Of a DNA stretch of 7,742 nucleotides, positions 3,878 through 7,742 are shown one piece after another; the stretch's first letter is position 1; each line of letters begins with the position of its first letter. The position numbers and the translations under genes are program-made. The DNA comes from Candidatus Omnitrophota bacterium. Lineage in GTDB: Bacteria > Omnitrophota > Gorgyraeia > Gygaellales > Profunditerraquicolaceae. The notes beneath the pieces were generated by a model, which ran no database searches, was not told the origin of the DNA, and saw only the letters and a program-made list of their open reading frames with translations. The stretch is from the NCBI GenBank assembly GCA_030691865.1, contig JAUYDL010000070.1, positions 1-7,742 on the forward strand, in the 5' to 3' direction.

Positions 3878-5986
3878 ATGATTATCTTTATACCCCTGGG
3901 GATAATTGCCTCAATATTTCAACTGGTGATCTTGCGCGAATTCAGCTTCTCAATCGCCAAGCATGAGCTGGTCTTGGTAGTAGCTGCCGGCCTCTGGATT
4001 ATCTCCTGCTCATTAGGGAGTATCATTAAGCTTTCGAAAAAACTCCGGGATTTAGAGCTTCCAATTTTAGCCTCTCTTTCCTTCTCTTTTTCTATCTGCC
4101 TGATTCATTTAGCAAAATCATTAATCGGATTAAAATATTACGAAGCCACAAACCCTGGAGTCCTCGTATGCTTAAGCCTGCTCCTGATTGGTCCGACTGC
4201 CTTTATTATGGGCTTTGCATTCAGGCAACTTGTCCAAAAATATATTGCAGGCAATTCCTCACCGGGAAACATCTACGCTAAATTTTTTGCCTTCGAAGCT
4301 ATGGGTTTTTTCACAGGAGGCGTAGCTTTTACGCTTTTCTTTAAAGATTACGCCAATCCCTTAACCTTCTCTTTATTGCCATTAATTTTATTACCGGATA
4401 TAAAAAAACCTTTTAAATTAGCCTTATCCGCTGCACTTATAATTATCATTACGGCCATCTCGGTTATAAGTTTTAATTTTATTATCGAAAAAGAGTTTGA
4501 TAATGCCAACATCCTTATGAATCTCGGATCACGTTACGGACCGGTTATTGCCGTGCGCAAAGCAGGGCTAACTTCATTATTTTCAGGAGGCTCTCTTTTA
4601 GCTACAAGTGAAGACAGATTGGCAAATGAAGAATTTATCCATATGAGCTTATCCGCAACTGACCCCTCGACTGATAAAGATATTCTTTTTATCGGAGCTG
4701 CCATATCCGGGCAGATTGAAGAAATAGCCAAATATAAATTAAGCTCGTTAGATTGCCTGCAGATAAATCCCCTTATCTGGAAACTTACCCAAAATTTACC
4801 GCCTGGCGAACTAAGAAATAAAATTAATTTTATTACTTCTGACCCCCGAGTTTATCTTAAGAAAACTAACAAACAATACGATGCTATCTTAATGAATATG
4901 CCGCCGCCTTCTAATCTTTCCTTAAACCGCTATTTTACCGAAGATTTCTTTAAGCTTATTGCCGGATGCTTAAAACCTAAAGGCATCTTCTCCTTTTTTA
5001 TCCCTTCCAAACGGGAGATTTTAAGCCCTCGGTTTATTAAATTCAATTCCAGCATAATCAACGCCCTGGATAGAGTATTCACCAACAGATTAATCATCCC
5101 CTCCGATTCTATGATTTTAATCGCATCCAATCGGGGGAAAATTGAGGATCAATACTTGCTTGAGAATTTTGCCAAAACAAAACCTAAAACTCAACTTTTC
5201 ACCATCTACCATTTTAAGGACTACCTTGCACCCCCCATGCGCAGTTATACGGAAAATATGCTCGATAGAAAAATCACGCCAAATTCAGATCTTAACCCAT
5301 CGGGTTTCCTCAATTATCTCATATTAGAACAAACTAAGTTTTATCCTAACCTTAAAATTATCAACTTAAAAAAAATGCAACTAGCCATAATCATATCTCT
5401 TTTACTCTCCGGTTTACTCATCATAATGATAAGCTGCCTATCCAGAAAAATTTCCTGCCTCTTAAATATCGGAACAATCGGCTTTACCTCAATTAGCCTA
5501 AGCTCAATAATCTTTGTGCTATTTCAACTCTTTTGCGCAACCCTCTTTTGGAAATTGGGCTTATTAATCGCATTGTTTATGGCAGGAGTTAGCATCGGGA
5601 TATTTTTTATGAACACCATCAAGGCTGATCGCGCTAACCTACTCTGTGGGCTTTATCTATGCTGGATGATCGCAATCTTTATTTTATTTTCTAATCTTAA
5701 AACAATCGGCAGATCAGATTACGCGGAGTTTATCTTCTATTCTCTTGCCTTGCTCTGCGGATTCCTTACCGGCAGCTCTTATCCGCTCTTAGCCCGGGAG
5801 CTACTCAGAAATAAATTCCAAAACCAAGAGATAGTTATAACTATCTACTCAACGGATTTAATCGGGGCATTTTTAGGGACGCTGGCCTGCGGGATACTGC
5901 TTATACCATTCCTGGGGATATCTTACAGCCTTTTAACCTTGATATTCTTAAACGCGATTTTTGCCTTAAAAAACCTGCGGAACTAA
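3878..5986 (+). CDS. Membrane protein with a central spermidine-synthase-like domain
   Basis: A 702-residue protein of the type often called fused MFS/spermidine synthase. About six N-terminal membrane segments (residues 1-200) precede a soluble aminopropyltransferase-like Rossmann domain (about 205-430), then about six to seven more segments (500-698). In the middle domain the family order is recognisable: FIGAAISG (271-278) for the glycine-rich loop, LQINP (294-298) for the acidic strand, TSDPRVYL (320-327), YDAILMNMPPP (334-344) and LNRYFTEDFF (349-358). Key residues differ from true spermidine synthases: Q295 and N297 replace the acidic pair, N340 replaces the usual catalytic Asp, and the following DP is PP. 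Polyamine synthesis is therefore doubtful; a ligand-binding, sensing or transport role is as likely. It is divergent from a DsbD-like gene and overlaps the convergent radical SAM gene by 4 bp. Confidence 0.8.
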   Translation: MIIFIPLGIIASIFQLVILREFSFSIAKHELVLVVAAGLWIISCSLGSIIKLSKKLRDLELPILASLSFSFSICLIHLAKSLIGLKYYEATNPGVLVCLSLLLIGPTAFIMGFAFRQLVQKYIAGNSSPGNIYAKFFAFEAMGFFTGGVAFTLFFKDYANPLTFSLLPLILLPDIKKPFKLALSAALIIIITAISVISFNFIIEKEFDNANILMNLGSRYGPVIAVRKAGLTSLFSGGSLLATSEDRLANEEFIHMSLSATDPSTDKDILFIGAAISGQIEEIAKYKLSSLDCLQINPLIWKLTQNLPPGELRNKINFITSDPRVYLKKTNKQYDAILMNMPPPSNLSLNRYFTEDFFKLIAGCLKPKGIFSFFIPSKREILSPRFIKFNSSIINALDRVFTNRLIIPSDSMILIASNRGKIEDQYLLENFAKTKPKTQLFTIYHFKDYLAPPMRSYTENMLDRKITPNSDLNPSGFLNYLILEQTKFYPNLKIINLKKMQLAIIISLLLSGLLIIMISCLSRKISCLLNIGTIGFTSISLSSIIFVLFQLFCATLFWKLGLLIALFMAGVSIGIFFMNTIKADRANLLCGLYLCWMIAIFILFSNLKTIGRSDYAEFIFYSLALLCGFLTGSSYPLLARELLRNKFQNQEIVITIYSTDLIGAFLGTLACGILLIPFLGISYSLLTLIFLNAIFALKNLRN

Positions 5987-7137
5987 TCCCATACTCCAAA
6001 AATTTTAGCACCGCAGAATTTACACTTACCCTTAATAATATTATTCTCTAATACGGTATAACCTGTGCGTTTAATCAAAAGCTTCAAGCATACAGGGCAT
6101 ATTGTATCTTCTCCTACATTTTCTGGGACATTGCCTATGTATACATAGTAGAGCCCTATTTTCTGGGCAATCTCTTTTGCGAGAATTAATGTCTTAAGCG
6201 GAGTAGGAGATAAATCCAATAGTTTATACATCGGGAAGAATCTCGAAAAGTGTACCGGCGTATCCGGCCCTAAGTTATCTTTTATCCATAAACAAAGATT
6301 ATAAATGTCTTCATCAGAATCATTGGCAGTAGGAATAATAAGGTTAGTTATCTCTATCCAGACTCCCTCCTCTTTTAATATCTTAAGGGAATTAAGGACG
6401 CTCCTCAGGCTGCCTTCGCAAAAAGAAGAGTAATATTTTTCACTAAAACCTTTTAAATCAATATTTGCAGCAGTTAAGTATTTCGCCAGTTGGCGAAGAG
6501 GTTTTTCATTAATAAAACCTGCCGAATGCATAACGCAAGAGATGCCTTCTTCCTTGGCTAATTTAGCTATATCCAGCATATACTCATAGAAAATCGTCGG
6601 CTCAGTATAGGTAAAAGCGATTGTCTTTGATCCGGTTTCCTTAGCTTCTTTAACAATATCCTGAGGCGATACAAATGCAACCTTGACTGATTCAGGGTCT
6701 AACTGAGAAATCTCCCAGTTCTGGCAAAACTTACATCTTAAATTGCATCCGGCAGTTGCAATAGAAAATGATTTTGTCCCCGGATAAACATGAAAAAGCG
6801 GCTTCTTCTCTATCGGGTCAACATGGATGGCCACGGGCTGGCCATAAGTAAGGCAATAGAGCTTACCTTTAATATTTTTCCTTGCCCGGCAAAAACCGCG
6901 CTGGTTCACAGGTATCAAACATTGTCTGGGGCATAAAAAACATTGTACCTTACCCTGACCTGCATCCTGCCAATATAATGCTTCTTTTAATTCTGTTGGA
7001 ACAAGCGTATCTTTAGCAAAAGATTCTGATAAATTAAGGGAGAATTTCTGCAAAAGGAAGAATGCGGCTATTACAAAAGTTACAGAAATTATTGTTAATA
7101 ATATTTTTTTAGGTATTAAGAACTTTCCAACATCCAT
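5983..7137 (-). CDS. amrS: AmmeMemoRadiSam-system radical SAM enzyme with N-terminal membrane anchor
   Basis: A 384-residue radical SAM protein of the family defined by co-occurrence with AMMECR1 and Memo proteins, related to pyruvate formate-lyase activating enzymes. The 4Fe-4S/SAM motif is clear: GCNLRCKFCQNW, with Cys131, Cys135 and Cys138. Before it lies the family's first Cys cluster, CFLCPRQC...GFCRAR (Cys66, 69, 73, 83), and YPGTKSFSIATAGC. At the C-terminus, CPVC (347-350) and CKFC (372-375) probably bind a metal. The enzyme's substrate is unknown to me. Usual family members start near residue 50 here (LKEALYW); this protein adds about 49 residues with a hydrophobic helix (12-30) after MDVGKFLIPKK and a possible signal cleavage after SFA (39-41). 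No later start codon with a ribosome site is seen. It lies 26 nt behind the pilin gene, probably cotranscribed; its own Shine-Dalgarno is weak. The partners AMMECR1 and Memo are not in the window. Confidence 0.88.
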   Translation of the reverse strand: MDVGKFLIPKKILLTIISVTFVIAAFFLLQKFSLNLSESFAKDTLVPTELKEALYWQDAGQGKVQCFLCPRQCLIPVNQRGFCRARKNIKGKLYCLTYGQPVAIHVDPIEKKPLFHVYPGTKSFSIATAGCNLRCKFCQNWEISQLDPESVKVAFVSPQDIVKEAKETGSKTIAFTYTEPTIFYEYMLDIAKLAKEEGISCVMHSAGFINEKPLRQLAKYLTAANIDLKGFSEKYYSSFCEGSLRSVLNSLKILKEEGVWIEITNLIIPTANDSDEDIYNLCLWIKDNLGPDTPVHFSRFFPMYKLLDLSPTPLKTLILAKEIAQKIGLYYVYIGNVPENVGEDTICPVCLKLLIKRTGYTVLENNIIKGKCKFCGAKIFGVWD

Positions 7138-7163
7138 AACTCTTATTCTCTCTTAGTAAACGA

Positions 7164-7346
7164 CTATGGAGTTTGCTGCACAGGCGGAGGCGGATACACT
7201 TTGTCATGCATTTTAGTAGCTAGACCACTATAAGCACTTTGCACTTTTGGTTTAAATATGGTCGCCACAATAATAATCGCTCCGACTACAATTGCAAAAA
7301 CAATTACATATTCTATCGTGCTCTGTCCTATACCAGCTTTTTTCAT
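7164..7346 (-). CDS. Class III signal peptide / Flp-like small pilin
   Basis: A 60-residue protein with a basic leader MKKAGIG, then QSTIEYVIVFAIVVGAIIIVATIF. Cleavage after the Gly at position 7 would leave Gln at +1 and Glu at +5, the prepilin peptidase pattern for class III / Flp-type pilins, followed by a hydrophobic helix. The rest is a short polar segment (KPKVQSAYSGLATKMHDKV) ending in a proline-rich tail, PPPPVQQTP. It should be inserted in the inner membrane and assembled into a pilus or pseudopilus; no assembly genes are in the window, so it is an orphan here. The start is backed by AAAGGAG 5 nt before the ATG and a strong promoter upstream. The radical SAM gene follows after 26 nt. 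Confidence 0.85.
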   Translation of the reverse strand: MKKAGIGQSTIEYVIVFAIVVGAIIIVATIFKPKVQSAYSGLATKMHDKVYPPPPVQQTP

Positions 7347-7402
7347 CCGTTCTCCTTTGTTTCCTTTAGGGTTCCGCTTTGCCTCACTTTGTGTATAGAT
7401 AA

Positions 7403-7431
7403 ATAATACCGCTATGGTATGTAAAAGTCAA
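7403..7431 (-). promoter_or_regulatory. Strong promoter of the pilin-radical SAM operon
   Basis: Minus strand: TTGACT (7431-7426, 5 of 6), 17-nt spacer, TATTAT (7408-7403, 5 of 6). Transcription would start near 7396, giving a leader of about 50 nt. An inverted repeat, ATACC-GCTAT-GGTAT (7406-7420), overlaps the -10 and spacer and could be an operator. Confidence 0.7.
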
Positions 7432-7493
7432 CTCGGAAAAGGTAACAAAAAAGGCTAAAACGATTAAATCAAAGAAATACTTCTCATCCCTAA

Positions 7494-7586
7494 CTTCACA
7501 GGCCACATAGTTCATTGAATTACCAGCCTCCTGCTCCAGAGGCTATTAAACTGGAGTGCTTAGAAAATGCGGTTGCTCTCTCTTAA
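7494..7586 (+). pseudogene. C-terminal fragment of an IS3-type integrase-core transposase
   Basis: After an in-frame TAA at 7491-7493 the plus strand reads LH and then RPHSSLNYQPPAPEA (7500-7544), IKLECLENAVALS and a TAA stop at 7584-7586. The pattern 'N..RPHSSL.Y..PAPEA' is the hallmark C-terminus of IS3-family OrfB proteins, just after the last residues of the DDE catalytic core. The catalytic domain itself is missing. The stop and compressed sequence ahead of RPH suggest decay as well as truncation. No start codon is available. Confidence 0.85.
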
Positions 7587-7615
7587 TAATTGGTACAACT
7601 TATAGGGGCAGGTCA
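7494..7615 (+). mobile_element. 3' remnant of an IS3-family insertion sequence
   Basis: The tail of a transposase gene is followed 5-29 nt after its stop by an element-end-like sequence, TGGTACAACTTATAGGGGCA then GGTCA, ending at 7615. Read outward-in on the minus strand it begins TGACCTGCCCC, which has the TG...CA terminal dinucleotide of IS3-family ends. The left end and most of the transposase are absent, so the element is inactive. The exact inner break is uncertain. Confidence 0.65.
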
Positions 7616-7727
7616 ATAACTGATATTGTCTGCTGATACTTGATGTTGTATGTATTGTTATTTCTAAGGGTTAGGATACTTCTGGCGGGTTTAAGACGAG
7701 AATTCCGAAATACCGTAAAAAGTAAAT
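7616..7727. other. Spacer between IS remnant and tRNA gene
   Basis: No gene or clear structure seen. A minus-strand frame stays open through it but has no start and runs into the tRNA end, so it is not called. The sequence just after the tRNA end is T-rich on the minus strand but has no hairpin. Confidence 0.5.
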
Positions 7728-7742
7728 CGGAGAGGCAGGGAT
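7728..7742 (-). tRNA. 3' end of a tRNA gene, probably tRNA-Ser (partial)
   Basis: On the minus strand the window's last 15 bases read AT-CCCTG-CCTCTCC-G: the end of the T loop, the 3' side of the T stem, the seven-base 3' side of the acceptor stem and a G discriminator. CCTCTCC plus G would pair with GGAGAGG, the usual start of bacterial tRNA-Ser. CCA is not encoded (ATT follows). The body and anticodon are outside the window, so the identity is inferred from the acceptor and discriminator. Confidence 0.65.

Larger units (their letters stand above)
3850..3878 (-). promoter_or_regulatory. Promoter of the DsbD-like gene, giving a leaderless mRNA
   Basis: Minus strand: TGGACA (3878-3873, 5 of 6), 17-nt spacer, TATATT (3855-3850, 5 of 6). 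Transcription should start around 3843-3841 and the ATG is 3840-3838, so the leader would be 0-3 nt. The absence of any Shine-Dalgarno before this ATG agrees. The -10 overlaps the TATAAT of the divergent gene, and the -35 overlaps the divergent start codon. Confidence 0.6.

Noticed and set aside
4534..5327. Small frames inside the spermidine-synthase-like gene on both strands (4534-4731, 4930-5130, 5142-5327)
   Set aside because: They lie wholly within a well-supported gene, lack ribosome sites and recognisable products.
7616..7742. Minus-strand open frame entering from the right edge
   Set aside because: It reads through the end of a tRNA gene and the IS end without a start codon; such frames are typical artefacts.
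1..7742. CRISPR array, riboswitch or replication origin
   Set aside because: No regularly spaced repeats, no recognisable aptamer before any gene, and no cluster of DnaA boxes was seen.

Overview
The window reads as AT-rich chromosomal DNA of an uncultured-type Gram-negative bacterium. Evidence for an outer membrane is a TolC-family outer-membrane channel and a lipoprotein efflux adaptor. A class III (Flp-like) pilin, an AmmeMemoRadiSam radical SAM enzyme and a membrane protein fused to a spermidine-synthase-like domain are a mix I associate with Omnitrophota, Elusimicrobiota and similar lineages. That placement is a guess from gene content, not something proven here. Every gene kept in the annotation was judged from its product, start signal and spacing.

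Left part (1-2040, minus strand): an efflux operon ordered MarR regulator, TolC-family channel, then the N-terminus of a periplasmic adaptor lipoprotein running off the left edge; the inner-membrane pump presumably follows outside. The MarR gene has a good promoter (TTGACA, 17 nt, CATATT) and a perfect 11-bp inverted repeat between promoter and start codon, the expected layout for autoregulation. The most striking feature of the window is that tolC and the adaptor gene each carry a copy of the same 57-58 bp palindromic element, inserted in frame between the start codon and the hydrophobic core of the signal peptide. The arms are the same sequence apart from one position, which has changed in a compensated way (C-G to T-A); the loops are unrelated.

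Middle (2041-3192): a 102-residue two-helix membrane protein of unknown function with its own promoter and a palindromic terminator, followed by about 680 bp with no convincing gene. That stretch holds a nested inverted repeat, an 11-bp tandem repeat and a 56-codon open frame without a start codon that may be a gene remnant.

Centre-right (3193-7346): a six-helix DsbD/CcdA-like (TauE/SafE-type) thiol protein is divergent from a 702-residue protein with membrane domains on both sides of a spermidine-synthase-like domain. Their -10 boxes overlap in a 37-bp gap and the thiol-protein mRNA looks leaderless. The spermidine-synthase-like domain lacks residues normally needed for catalysis. It overlaps tail-to-tail by 4 bp with a radical SAM enzyme of the AmmeMemoRadiSam family that carries an unusual N-terminal membrane anchor or signal peptide. 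The radical SAM gene follows a small class III pilin gene with a strong promoter.

Right edge (7347-7742): the 3' end of a decayed IS3-family insertion sequence (the last 28 sense codons of the transposase, preserved RPHSSL motif, and an end in CA), then the last 15 bases of a minus-strand tRNA gene, best read as tRNA-Ser.
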